DNA from: Paludibacter sp. 47-17
GTDB taxonomy: Bacteria > Bacteroidota > Bacteroidia > Bacteroidales > Paludibacteraceae
Assembly: GCA_001898935.1 (NCBI GenBank)
Contig: MKVT01000020.1
Location: 186,001-250,000, forward strand
Direction of reading: 5' to 3'
DNA length: 64,000 nucleotides
Of the stretch, positions 25,470-34,998 are shown one piece after another. Made by a program: the position numbers and the translations under genes. Under the pieces are notes generated by a model. That model saw only the letters and a program-made list of their open reading frames with translations. It was not told where the DNA came from and made no database searches. The stretch's first letter is position 1; each line of letters starts with the position of its first letter.

Positions 25470-27956
25470 TTAATGTAATATTATGCGATGAGTTTCGGCG
25501 GAGGTGCCGGTAAAAATCTGAATAAGGTAAGTGCCTGGAGCAAGATTGCGTACAGGTATCGTAGCCGATTCGCCCGATGCTATGCTTCGGTACACCGTTT
25601 TGCCGTCGATGGTACTAAGCCGGATACCGGTGCCGGCTTCAAAATGTCCGTTGATGCCGACCGACGCCCCGTTCGCCGGATTGGGAAATACAACGAACCG
25701 GTTCCGGTCCGGAGCCGGATCGATATGCGTTGTGATGTAATCATAACGTAAGGCAATTTCCTTCAGCCCGATTGTATAGGTTTGGGCTGCCACATGACTG
25801 TTCGTATTCAGGTAAAAAGTGATGTATTCGAGCGTTGCCGGAAAGTTGGCAATATCGGTGGTATTATGCATAAAAGCGCTTCGGGGAATACTTAACTGAA
25901 TATCGGAAGAGCCGCCTACCGCATTGAAGCTTACCGGTGTTGGCGTGCCGGCTGTAGCAGCTTTCATGCCAATAATAACAGAACTGAACGAAGCATCGCC
26001 GGTGTTTACTACCAAGTGTACCGTATCGGGCAAGCCATACAAAGGCAGGGAGCGCGTCAGTTTGACAAAAGGCGAACGGGTGCTGCTGTAGGTGTATCGG
26101 ACTGCAGTACCGTGCTGCCAGTGGGCGGGACGTGCTTCGGGCGCAAAATGAGTATTCCACGACGTCAGTGAACTGGTAAGCGTCCAATTATCGGTAGATT
26201 GAAACACCTCGTGCTCCAGGCGGGCTTTCGTAGGGATTTCGACCGTTACCCGGATCGAATCGCTGAAAGTGCCCAGCTTACCCACGATGGTGGTACTGCC
26301 ATTTTGAAGCCCTGTAAGTATCCCGTCGTCGATGCTGCAAACGGAGGCATCTCGTATCGTCCAGTTTAAAGCCGAAGGTAATACGGTCATGGTGTTGAGT
26401 CCTATTTTGCTTTGTACTTCGATGGGATAACCGAAGTTGTTGTCGATGACGAGCGAATCGAGCCGGATGAATATTTCGGCTTCGCCGGCCATCACTACGT
26501 TGACGGTAGTCGATATGTCGCCGTAAGTGGCGGTTAGTTTTCCACTGGTATTTCCCGAGAATACAAACTCACCTTTCGCATTAATGTGGCCCGTAGCTGC
26601 ATCGCACGATAACACCACTCCCTGCACATCTTTGTTGATGAGCATGCCGTACCGGTTGTATCCCAGAAACCGCGGTTTGAACACACCGAACTTTGGAAGT
26701 CGAATGGTGGTTTCGTAGCTTTCGATGGAGGCAATAACCGCATCGGCGGGTGCCGACGATACGGCAAAAATGGAGTTGGCAACTGCGCGTTCGGTTCCGT
26801 CGCTCGGCACGTTCATCGGTCCGAAGTCCTTTACATACATCGAACTCGAGCCACCTCCGTCGACATTAAAAGCCGTCCAGGCGCCTGCGCTTTTCATCAG
26901 TTCGGCCAATTGTTTGGTAGTAACCCCTGCCGATGATCCCCGGCCGTCGACCACACAAAAAATCACTGTTTTCTTATCCTGCGAATAGCCAAGGGCCGTA
27001 CGCGGATGTAATTCGTTCCATACCTGAGCCGTTTCCACGACCCCCTCGTTGAGCATCGGACTCCGGTTGTCGCCCCCTATCATTTGCGAGTAAGAGGTTT
27101 TCACCCCGGCATTGTCGATACCGAGCATCAGATCCAGCTCGTCGTTTACGGCCAGCATATTTAATTGAGTTGCCGCTGTGCCATGCCCCGAGAGCACGGC
27201 AGCGCCTTTGGGAATAGCCATGTTCCCTTTGTCTTTTTCTATTTTGGTCACCTTCAGGCGGACCGCGCCGTTCACCTTCCACTGCTGCCCGGGTACCAAC
27301 TCCACCAGTACTTCGGTGCCAAAGGAATTGGTACGAGTCGTCTTGCCGTTGTGCTGATTGTAGAGCACCAGCTGGTTGGTGTTGCGCAGGTGATTCACCG
27401 TGTTGATAGGCATCGTATCGGTGCCCCTGGTAAGATAGCCATCGTAGGTCATGGTGCCGATAAATGGAATTTTATCGTTTTCAAAGGCGATTACCTTTCG
27501 ATCCGCGGCAGGCGGGCGGGCAATTTCATAATCCACCACGCATCCTCCGACCGGATAGCCGATATAGCCCGAGGTAGCATAAAAATCGCCATTGGTGCCG
27601 GCAAAATACACAGCTCCGTCATTACTCTTTCGTTTTGCCACAGCCGAAGGTTGTTCGCCCGTGTAAATCGAATCGCGCCCCAGCGCGGCCCTGATGGTTA
27701 CGTACGGATTACTGGTGTCGACGGTCAGAAAATACAGGTCGAGACGGGAGTTGCTTTGCAACCGGAGCGCTGTATACCTGCTCCCGGGGCCTACCTTGAA
27801 ATTGGCCAGCGTGTCGAGGGTGTAGGTTTTGCCGTCGATCACAATAGTTTCGGCAGCCGAAAGCAATCCGATGCTAATCGATAGAAAAAATAAGCATATG
27901 ATGCAGAGCTTGTTAGAGCCGGATCGTGTGGATTGTGCAAGTGATACAATAGACAT
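25470..27956 (-). CDS. Secreted phosphodiester glycosidase (NAGPA domain) with T9SS sorting domain
   Basis: Resembles the NAGPA family (PF09992), named for the mammalian uncovering enzyme that removes GlcNAc from GlcNAc-1-P-6-mannose. I start it at 27956 because the longer frame begins inside a terminator hairpin; a signal peptide ends near SAAE. NAGPA signatures are FAGTNGDFYATSGYIGYPVG, the HPRTALGYSQDKKTVIFCVV stretch and the conserved TAFNVDGGGSSSMYV. Then come a Big2-like Ig domain (about 510-580), a region without clear similarity and a T9SS domain from VVFPNPANGASV. It heads a three-gene unit with the PD40 and amidase genes. In this setting it may remove phosphodiester-linked sugars, such as the teichoic acid linkage unit, from murein; that substrate is a hypothesis. 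Confidence 0.82.
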   Translation of the reverse strand: MSIVSLAQSTRSGSNKLCIICLFFLSISIGLLSAAETIVIDGKTYTLDTLANFKVGPGSRYTALRLQSNSRLDLYFLTVDTSNPYVTIRAALGRDSIYTGEQPSAVAKRKSNDGAVYFAGTNGDFYATSGYIGYPVGGCVVDYEIARPPAADRKVIAFENDKIPFIGTMTYDGYLTRGTDTMPINTVNHLRNTNQLVLYNQHNGKTTRTNSFGTEVLVELVPGQQWKVNGAVRLKVTKIEKDKGNMAIPKGAAVLSGHGTAATQLNMLAVNDELDLMLGIDNAGVKTSYSQMIGGDNRSPMLNEGVVETAQVWNELHPRTALGYSQDKKTVIFCVVDGRGSSAGVTTKQLAELMKSAGAWTAFNVDGGGSSSMYVKDFGPMNVPSDGTERAVANSIFAVSSAPADAVIASIESYETTIRLPKFGVFKPRFLGYNRYGMLINKDVQGVVLSCDAATGHINAKGEFVFSGNTSGKLTATYGDISTTVNVVMAGEAEIFIRLDSLVIDNNFGYPIEVQSKIGLNTMTVLPSALNWTIRDASVCSIDDGILTGLQNGSTTIVGKLGTFSDSIRVTVEIPTKARLEHEVFQSTDNWTLTSSLTSWNTHFAPEARPAHWQHGTAVRYTYSSTRSPFVKLTRSLPLYGLPDTVHLVVNTGDASFSSVIIGMKAATAGTPTPVSFNAVGGSSDIQLSIPRSAFMHNTTDIANFPATLEYITFYLNTNSHVAAQTYTIGLKEIALRYDYITTHIDPAPDRNRFVVFPNPANGASVGINGHFEAGTGIRLSTIDGKTVYRSIASGESATIPVRNLAPGTYLIQIFTGTSAETHRIILH

Positions 27957-28003
27957 GACAGAAGGTGTTTGCAGGTACTGTTGATAAAGGTAGGGAAAAC
28001 GAA

Positions 28004-28036
28004 GAGCCCGCAAAATAACAGTGATTTTGCGGGCTC
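28004..28036 (-). terminator. Hairpin terminator inside the long minus-strand gene run
   Basis: A perfect 13-bp stem (GAGCCCGCAAAAT with ATTTTGCGGGCTC) and a seven-base loop, followed on the minus strand by TTCGTTTTCCC. It lies 35 bases past the stop of the 28072 gene and 48 bases before the phosphodiester-glycosidase ATG. It therefore splits the run into a SusC-to-propeller unit and a glycosidase-PD40-amidase unit. Confidence 0.75.
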
Positions 28037-28071
28037 CGCGTTTAGTTAAAGAGGAGCCCGGAGGCTTGGAT

Positions 28072-30609
28072 TTATCGGATCACCACTTTTCGTATGTGGC
28101 TTGCTCCTTTGAGATCGGTGAAGGTAACCACCAAAACTCCCTTCGAGTCGGGAACAACGACATGGGTCGTATGGTGTGCGGCGGCGATGCGCTGACCGGC
28201 CACATTATAAACTTCAATTGCCGCAACAGTTTCGGCAAGTTGGATCCGGTTGTCGGCGACCGTGATCATCATCGGCGTATTATCGGTATTGTCGACATTG
28301 GTGCCGGCATTGATTTTAAATTCATATACACCATATCCGTTTTCGCCGGTGTACAGGTAGATGGTGGCCACCTTTGTGGTTTCGTTCACTTCCACCGAAG
28401 GCACGGCAGTACGGTAAGGATTGGAAACGGCTCCCATTCCATTGGCAGGAAGTGTCCACAAAGATTGAATATCCTTGAATTCTTTGCCGGCATTGGCCCA
28501 TTTAAATAAGCGGAACGAAGAAGGAGGAGTGCCCGCTGTATTCATTGATGCAATGATAAAGAAATGTTCGCCGGCGAGGTCGAATTCAACCAATCCGTTG
28601 TGACCTTTCCGGTTGGCCAGGCCGACCGACCAGTCTTCAACATCTTTCGGGACATTGTAGAAACCATCCACTATGTTACCATTCATGTCGATCAGCGTAG
28701 GCAAAGTATCCCAGCCGTCAATATAGAAGAAGTTTTCGTCGAGCGGGAAAATCTGAGGTGCAGTACCCGGGTTGGTAAGGCCTTTGAGGAAGGTTCCGTC
28801 GGCACCGACGCCGGTATCGATGATGATTACTTCGGCTTTTCCGGCCACTCCGTTGGTGATGGTCCACTTGTAGGCTTCCATTGCCGACGCATTGGCGGCC
28901 ATGATGATGGCGTTTTTGGTTACATCGCCCACCACTCCGAAGGCATCGAAACGAAGGGTTGTAGCTCCGGCGAAGTCGGGGTTATCTTTCAGTATCTCGT
29001 GAATAATCAAGGTGCCTGCACCGGTTTCAAGGTCGATTTTCCACACCTGGAAAGGTTGGGCGTTGGAGGTAATGCAGTTGCCAGCCAGCACATTACCCGC
29101 TCCGTCGAGTTTAATATCGTTGAACGGTAGCGTACCTGCGGTTACCACCTGCTGTTCGGCATTGGTGTAGGTAAACAGATTGTCGGCCAGTTTCAACGGC
29201 GGCAGGCGATCGCCTGTAGCTCCGTCGACAATTGTAAGCCGTTTGAGTTCACGATCGATGAAGTACATCTTGCCGTTTTTGGCTGCCATACCCCGTACCA
29301 TGCTCGATGTGCCGATAGGGTTGGCCGAAAGGTTGTCGAGTGTGCTGGAAACCATCCACTTGCTCGAAAGAGTATATTTGCCTTCGGCGAGCGGAGCGTA
29401 CTCCGATGGGTCCTTGCGCGGCACCGGGGAGGCAGTAACCTTGTCGGTGGCGGCCACCAGGATGAGTTCGGTATCGAAGGTTACAACGGCTTTTACATTT
29501 ACCTTGGTGTGAACAGGCAGGGTAGCCTGATTAAGGGTTGCGTGCAACACAATAGTATTGGAAGCATCGTCGGCCAGGGTAACGGTACCGGTGCCATATT
29601 CCGAAATTTTCAATCCTTCGAAATACAGGTATTCGAACATGTAAGGAGCAGGGTCGGCTTTCAGCACGGCCAGAGCGATACTCTGGTGAGCGGGGGGGGT
29701 GCTCTTTTCTTTTGACGACAAGGTCGCATTCGTCACTTTTTTGTAGGTTCCGATCGTTCCAACCGTTCCCGAAAGCGTGATCTTATCGCCGGCTTCCAGT
29801 TGAGGAGCTTCGGCAAATTCGATCTTCAAACCTGCGGTTGCATCCTGAATATAGGCCGTAGTTCCGTTCACATACGTAACTATACCTCCTGCTTTGGTAG
29901 TAACGCCTTCGGCGAGCGATTTTACCTCGTTACACGACGGTATATACTCGATCCATTTGGCATAGAGGGTTTTATCGCCTTCGGCGCCGGCAGCGATCGA
30001 AGTTATCTTGTTACCGGCGAATTCAGCATTGTCGTACCACCCGTCGAAGGTAAATCCTTCTCGGAAAGGATTCGGAATAATTACTTCGGCGGTGCCGTCG
30101 TAGCTGGCCGGTCCGGAGAAAGCATGTTTCCAGGCAGGCATGAAAGCTTCGGGCTGTCCGGCAACAGTATAATCGGCCGAGATGGGCCATCCCGCCCGTT
30201 TGCGGCTGGTGAAAAAGGCCGAAACTTCGTAGCGCCAGAACGCATTTTCGGCTTCGGCAATGGCAGCGATGCTTTGCGCTTTACCGGTTGCTACGATATA
30301 ATCGTGCAGCCACAGCCACTTTTCGGTTGTAATTACTCCCCACATATTGGAGGCAAAGGTGGGTATACGGGTTACCGGGTCGGCTGTTTTCAATATCACA
30401 TCCAAGGTTTCCCAGGTCACCCAGGTTCCGGTGGTTACATTGTAGAATGTGTTGTAATCCTGGTTTAAACTTACCAGCATGTCTGCTTTGTTTTTCCACC
30501 CAAAGTCGTTGGTCACACCACCGTTTAGTACATAGGTGATGTTTCCTCCTGCTGCAAACGACACAATCGCCAGGCTGCAGGCCGCAATTAATAATGTAAT
30601 TTTTTTCAT
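28072..30609 (-). CDS. Secreted propeller protein with InlB-like repeat, OB-like domain and T9SS tail
   Basis: An 845-residue exported protein (signal peptide to about residue 20). Visible parts in order are an N-terminal region of unknown fold, an InlB-type beta-grasp repeat (PFREGFTFDGWYDNAEF, KTLYAKW, about 175-222), and an OB-fold-like domain (GTTAYIQDATAGLKIEF, about 235-395). A DUF4623-like propeller follows (GMAAKNGKMYFIDRELKR through about 760), then a short C-terminal domain with T9SS features (IEVYNVAGQRIAA). It lies 50 bases after the GHL10 gene. No catalytic motif was recognised; it may bind glycan or murein at the cell surface. It is the third DUF4623-like module in the cluster. 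Confidence 0.65.
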   Translation of the reverse strand: MKKITLLIAACSLAIVSFAAGGNITYVLNGGVTNDFGWKNKADMLVSLNQDYNTFYNVTTGTWVTWETLDVILKTADPVTRIPTFASNMWGVITTEKWLWLHDYIVATGKAQSIAAIAEAENAFWRYEVSAFFTSRKRAGWPISADYTVAGQPEAFMPAWKHAFSGPASYDGTAEVIIPNPFREGFTFDGWYDNAEFAGNKITSIAAGAEGDKTLYAKWIEYIPSCNEVKSLAEGVTTKAGGIVTYVNGTTAYIQDATAGLKIEFAEAPQLEAGDKITLSGTVGTIGTYKKVTNATLSSKEKSTPPAHQSIALAVLKADPAPYMFEYLYFEGLKISEYGTGTVTLADDASNTIVLHATLNQATLPVHTKVNVKAVVTFDTELILVAATDKVTASPVPRKDPSEYAPLAEGKYTLSSKWMVSSTLDNLSANPIGTSSMVRGMAAKNGKMYFIDRELKRLTIVDGATGDRLPPLKLADNLFTYTNAEQQVVTAGTLPFNDIKLDGAGNVLAGNCITSNAQPFQVWKIDLETGAGTLIIHEILKDNPDFAGATTLRFDAFGVVGDVTKNAIIMAANASAMEAYKWTITNGVAGKAEVIIIDTGVGADGTFLKGLTNPGTAPQIFPLDENFFYIDGWDTLPTLIDMNGNIVDGFYNVPKDVEDWSVGLANRKGHNGLVEFDLAGEHFFIIASMNTAGTPPSSFRLFKWANAGKEFKDIQSLWTLPANGMGAVSNPYRTAVPSVEVNETTKVATIYLYTGENGYGVYEFKINAGTNVDNTDNTPMMITVADNRIQLAETVAAIEVYNVAGQRIAAAHHTTHVVVPDSKGVLVVTFTDLKGASHIRKVVIR

Positions 30610-30659
30610 AAAACCATAATTTTTAGTTAGCTATTAGATAGATATAAGGATTCAATTGA

Positions 30660-33281
30660 TTAATGTTTAATTTTTAGTATCTGTTCTTTATTCCCTGCTT
30701 TAATTCTCATCAGGTACAATCCCCGGGCGAATGGCTGCAGGTCGGGCGACAGGGTATTACGTCCCGCCGTCAGGCTGTAGTTGAATTTACCCATCAGCAT
30801 ACCCGATGTCGAGTACAGGTCGATAGCGACCGCTTCATCGCCGGTGTTGTCGATCACAATATGGCACTGTCCGGCATTATCGTAGTAAGGATAGCAGAAG
30901 GCCGGTTGTCCGGTGCCCTGAACCGACGAAACCGTCAACAGGTTTACTGTCACGTAGTTCGAAGGTTCGGTGAGACCTGCGCTGTTTAATGCTCGTACGC
31001 GCAGGTAATAGGTGCCTTCGGCCAGGTTGGTGTATGCCACTTTGTAGGTCGAAGGATCGACGGTCTTCAGGGTGGTGTTGCGTGTGGGGAAGGACGAGTT
31101 TTGCGATAATTCGGTGCGGAATCCTTTTGAATGCTGTTCTTCCCACGAAAGTTCGATCTGGTCGCCGTAGAGTGTTGCTCCGTCGACGGGAGCAATCAGC
31201 ACCGGCACGGGTACGGGTACTTCTTCGGTAACGAATTGGATACGTTCCGAGATCGCCTGTGCATTGCCTCTCACTGCTTTTACCCGGGCGTAATAGGTGG
31301 TTGCTGTGGCCAGCTTGCCTGCCGGAACCGAAGTGGTGGTGGTCGGAACGGTAGTGGTGAAAGCGATGGTGCTAAAGTCGGATTTGCCGGATATTTCGAG
31401 GGTATAGCTTGCCTCCGGCCCTATGTCGGTCCACGAGAATACGGCGGTCATCGGTACGGCTTCGGCACCGTCGGCCGGAGCAATGATTTTGAATTTGGTT
31501 CCTTCGAAGCTACGTACTTCTGTGATCGTAAGCGGAGCATTCGGTTTGATGGTCTTTACGCGCCAATGGTAGTTTTTGTTTTCTTTGATGTTGGTTTGCA
31601 GGCCCGAGTAAAATTCCGGGCTTGTAATTTCACGCGATACTACGGGTTTTGTAAATGCGGCATCGTCGGCCAATTCCCATATGTAATAGGCCGCTCCGTC
31701 AACAGGAAGCCAGGTGAACAAAGCGGGTAAGACGACTCCCGTGCTGTTCGGAGCAGGATAGGTGAGCTGTGCTGTCCCGGCGGTAGTGCCGGCTTCGCCA
31801 TAGAGCCGGGGAGGAAATTCGTTGCCGTAACGGTCGTACACCGCCACTGCCAGGGCGTGCGATGCCGAACTGATTCCGGCAGGCAGGGTAAAGCTTTTGG
31901 AATAGCTGATTCCCAGAAGGTAATCGGGCCTGGTGAACAGGTCGGGCTCGCCCAGGCTGGCTCTGGGGATGGCGTACACGCTGTATCGAACCAGGTTGTC
32001 GGCATAGTTCCAGCTAAGAGTTTGTCCCGAGAGGAATAAACTCTCGACCATTCCTTGTGCCGGGGCTGTTTTCCATCCGTATGCCGCCCGCAGCGACCGG
32101 CTCTTGTAAGGGGCCGATTTGAGTGCATTGAGAGTGGTTTGTGCCAGGTTGTTGGTACGGAAGTACACCGTTCCGGTAGTTCCGTTTAAATCGGCATTGC
32201 GGTTAATCCCGGCTTCGTTTATCAATTCGGTCGACGAAAAGGTGCTGGTATTGCTCGAATAGTAATGCCTTCCCATGAAATTGGCAACTTTGGCCCACCA
32301 CGGACTCAACTTCGAATAATCGTTGGTCGTGCCTATGGCCCAATAGGTTTGCGGTGAAATATAATCAATCGACCCATTGTAGAGCCAGGCCAACGGATCG
32401 CTGTAAATGGAGTTGTATTGCCAGTCGCTTCCGACCGGGCAGTGTTCGACTCCGTATTTCCGGGCTACATTTTCGTCGGAAGCCGCAACACCCGCCGGAC
32501 TTACACCAAAGGTAACATACGGTTTGATGCTGTTGATACGTGCCTGTACGTCCATGATCATCTGGTTTACATTTTCACGCCGCCAATCGCCACGGTTTAG
32601 CCCCTTGGGATTGTACTGCTGATATTGGTCGTTGTCCATAGCATCGGTGGTGCCGCTTACGTAGAAATAGTCGTCGAATACGATCCCATCCACATCATAT
32701 TTATTCAGGATATCGGCAACCACGTCGCAAATCCGCCGGCGAACTTCGGGCAATGCCGGATTTAAAATCTTGGTCATGTTGCCGTAATCAAGCAGCCAGT
32801 CGGGATGTACCGAGGCGTAATCGTTGGGTAAACTGCCATGCGATTCGGCCGATGTCGAATAACGATACGGGTTGAGCCAGGCATGTACTTCGATACCACG
32901 GGCATGGGCTTCTTCCAGTATAAAGGCCAGCGGATCCCATCCTGGATCGGCTCCGCGTACCGACGAAAGGTATTGGCTCCAGGGTTCATATTGAGAATTA
33001 TAAAAGGCATCGCACATGCCTCTGATCTGAAAGAAAACGGTGTTGAAGTTGGCAGCTTCCAGTTTGTCGAGTACGGCGATGAGCCCCGACTGTTGAACAT
33101 TGCGGGCGGCCTCCCGCGAGGCCTCGTTGGTACCCGTAGCTGCAGGAACTGTAGCCGATGGCCAGTCGAGCCGCCAAACGGTCGACAACCAGGTAGCACG
33201 TACTTCCCGCTTCGGATTTTGTGCCATAAGAATTAAACCTGCCAGGCTCAACAGGGCTGCTATCGTTACAATACGTTTCAT
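30660..33281 (-). CDS. Secreted GHL10 (DUF187) glycosidase with FnIII-like domains and T9SS tail
   Basis: Belongs to the GHL10 family, which includes E. coli DigH (YddW), an enzyme reported to cut denuded peptidoglycan strands. The 873-residue protein has a signal peptide (to about residue 21) and a TIM-barrel catalytic domain (about 25-380) with family segments REVRATWLSTVWRLDWPS, FQIRGMCDAFYNSQYEPWS, IEVHAWLNPYR and the acidic DGIVFDDYFY. Three FnIII-like domains follow (about 500-790) and a T9SS-type C-terminus (IDLYSTSGMLMGKF, LYLMRIKAG). It lies 12 bases after the PKD lipoprotein gene. Among secreted amidases that would produce denuded strands, a DigH-like role is the most economical reading. 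A second, shorter GHL10 gene lies at 41029-42549. Confidence 0.85.
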   Translation of the reverse strand: MKRIVTIAALLSLAGLILMAQNPKREVRATWLSTVWRLDWPSATVPAATGTNEASREAARNVQQSGLIAVLDKLEAANFNTVFFQIRGMCDAFYNSQYEPWSQYLSSVRGADPGWDPLAFILEEAHARGIEVHAWLNPYRYSTSAESHGSLPNDYASVHPDWLLDYGNMTKILNPALPEVRRRICDVVADILNKYDVDGIVFDDYFYVSGTTDAMDNDQYQQYNPKGLNRGDWRRENVNQMIMDVQARINSIKPYVTFGVSPAGVAASDENVARKYGVEHCPVGSDWQYNSIYSDPLAWLYNGSIDYISPQTYWAIGTTNDYSKLSPWWAKVANFMGRHYYSSNTSTFSSTELINEAGINRNADLNGTTGTVYFRTNNLAQTTLNALKSAPYKSRSLRAAYGWKTAPAQGMVESLFLSGQTLSWNYADNLVRYSVYAIPRASLGEPDLFTRPDYLLGISYSKSFTLPAGISSASHALAVAVYDRYGNEFPPRLYGEAGTTAGTAQLTYPAPNSTGVVLPALFTWLPVDGAAYYIWELADDAAFTKPVVSREITSPEFYSGLQTNIKENKNYHWRVKTIKPNAPLTITEVRSFEGTKFKIIAPADGAEAVPMTAVFSWTDIGPEASYTLEISGKSDFSTIAFTTTVPTTTTSVPAGKLATATTYYARVKAVRGNAQAISERIQFVTEEVPVPVPVLIAPVDGATLYGDQIELSWEEQHSKGFRTELSQNSSFPTRNTTLKTVDPSTYKVAYTNLAEGTYYLRVRALNSAGLTEPSNYVTVNLLTVSSVQGTGQPAFCYPYYDNAGQCHIVIDNTGDEAVAIDLYSTSGMLMGKFNYSLTAGRNTLSPDLQPFARGLYLMRIKAGNKEQILKIKH

Positions 33282-33293
33282 TCAGATGCTGAT

Positions 33294-34979
33294 TTAAAAT
33301 AATTTTGATTTATTGTTGTTCACGGCCACACCGTATATTTCGACTCCTTCGATTACATGCTCAATTTTCTTCGTAGCCGGATTATACCGCAGGAGTCCTG
33401 ATTTTACCTCATCGGGATTGGCCGATCGCAATCCGAAATAAACACAGCCGGTCGATTCGTCGAGTGCGAGTTGCGATATACCGATGAATTCACCTGTCGA
33501 ACCTTCGCCTTTACCTGGTTCGGTAATAGGAGTGACCGACTTGCCGTTGGCAGTGAGTAGTTTATACGGGGTCAGGTTGCTGCGGGTACCGCCGATCGCA
33601 CTCAGCTCGGCCAGTGTGCACCGGTAAAGTCCTTCGTATCCCGTATCGTAGATCGAAAAATAGATGACCTGATTTTTAGCGTCCCAAACCAGCGATTTCG
33701 GACTCATCCCCGATAAGGCGACACCTGCGGCAGGGGCCGGTTGTCCGCCGGTAATGGGTGCCGGAAGGATGTCGGATTCGAGGAAACGGAAGATACCGGT
33801 GCCGTTGAAGGTTTTGCACCAATACCAGGTCGCATTGATCTTGGTAAACGAAGCGTTCATCGAACCATAGCTCCAGCCGTTGCCGTAGTATCCCAGCGTG
33901 GCATTTTGTACAAACCACGGGTATTCGGCGGCCGAATATACCTTGTTGCGTTCGCTTAATCCAATTTTACTGATCCCTGTATTCCGGTTGGCAAAATATA
34001 AATTCGAACCTTCGATAAAACCGTAAAACGGATCGTTGAATGCCGCACCTCCCACATTGGAAAGCATTGTTTCGACCTTCGAACCGTCTTTCGACATCAA
34101 TGTGATCCGCCCGTCGCCCAGTATCCCGGCCGCATCGTCGACATAGGTAAATTGCTGTCCGCAGTCGAGGATATACAGCGAAGCATCGTTGAACACAATA
34201 TTCAACGGATGTTTGCCCGATGAAACCCCCATGTCGAACGGATAAATATTCATCCCCGCAGGCTTGTTGTCCACCAGTTTCAGCGCCTTGATATTGCCTC
34301 CCTTTTCGGCATAATACAGCGTAGGTACATCCTTGTTGTAGGCAACCTGCACGTTTACTTTTCCTTCCTCCAGTCTACGACCGCCCAGTGTCACCTGCAA
34401 CCGTACGGTTTGCGAGCCTACGTGGCTGAATTTTATTTTACCCGGGTCGCGGTTCGAACTTTCGGTAATCGCATTACCGCCTTCGTCGGTAGTACCCTGA
34501 GGGAATTTCCACAGGTATTCCTCCTGAAGATTTTCGGGATTCGGAAGCTCTACCGAGATATTGACGGCAGACGTTAACACCTCACATACACCGCCTTCGA
34601 TGGGGTCGACCGACATAATCGGTACAATGTCCTTGATAAGGATGGGTTGGATGTTGTATTTAAGATCGGCCACAGTGAGCTTAACGGTAAAAGCTCCTGC
34701 CCTTGCATATTTGTGGGTCACGGTTTCGCCCTTTACCGCATCGGTGCCATCGCCAAAATCCCAGACACATTCGCCCTCCATACTCGAAATGCTGGTAAAC
34801 TGTACCGTAGCTCCCACGTAATAATCGAGTTTGTAACTGTCGTCGGTAACTTCATAGGTGAACGCAACAGCAGCCGATGGTAATTCTTCTATTTCCGGTT
34901 CATTGTCGATACATCCCGTTGCCAGCACTCCCAGGATCCCAATGATTATAAACTGATTGAAGTATATTTTCGTTCTCAT
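33294..34979 (-). CDS. PKD-domain surface lipoprotein with propeller region
   Basis: A 561-residue lipoprotein started at 34979 (MRTKIYFNQF...); the ATG at 35012 lies inside the preceding gene. The lipobox is LATGC (Cys22). A PKD domain follows (about 35-110, CVWDFGDGTDAVKGETVTHKY), a second Ig-like region (about 115-210), then propeller-like repeats (TLYYAEKGGNIKALKLVD, LYILDCGQQFTYVDDAAG, VIYFSIYDTGYEGLYRC). Its place after SusD and its Ig-plus-propeller build fit a surface glycan-binding protein of a utilization locus. It is 19 bases after the upstream lipoprotein stop and 12 before the GHL10 start. Ligand unknown. Confidence 0.75.
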   Translation of the reverse strand: MRTKIYFNQFIIIGILGVLATGCIDNEPEIEELPSAAVAFTYEVTDDSYKLDYYVGATVQFTSISSMEGECVWDFGDGTDAVKGETVTHKYARAGAFTVKLTVADLKYNIQPILIKDIVPIMSVDPIEGGVCEVLTSAVNISVELPNPENLQEEYLWKFPQGTTDEGGNAITESSNRDPGKIKFSHVGSQTVRLQVTLGGRRLEEGKVNVQVAYNKDVPTLYYAEKGGNIKALKLVDNKPAGMNIYPFDMGVSSGKHPLNIVFNDASLYILDCGQQFTYVDDAAGILGDGRITLMSKDGSKVETMLSNVGGAAFNDPFYGFIEGSNLYFANRNTGISKIGLSERNKVYSAAEYPWFVQNATLGYYGNGWSYGSMNASFTKINATWYWCKTFNGTGIFRFLESDILPAPITGGQPAPAAGVALSGMSPKSLVWDAKNQVIYFSIYDTGYEGLYRCTLAELSAIGGTRSNLTPYKLLTANGKSVTPITEPGKGEGSTGEFIGISQLALDESTGCVYFGLRSANPDEVKSGLLRYNPATKKIEHVIEGVEIYGVAVNNNKSKLF

Positions 34980-34998
34980 ATGGTATAATTGATTCCGA

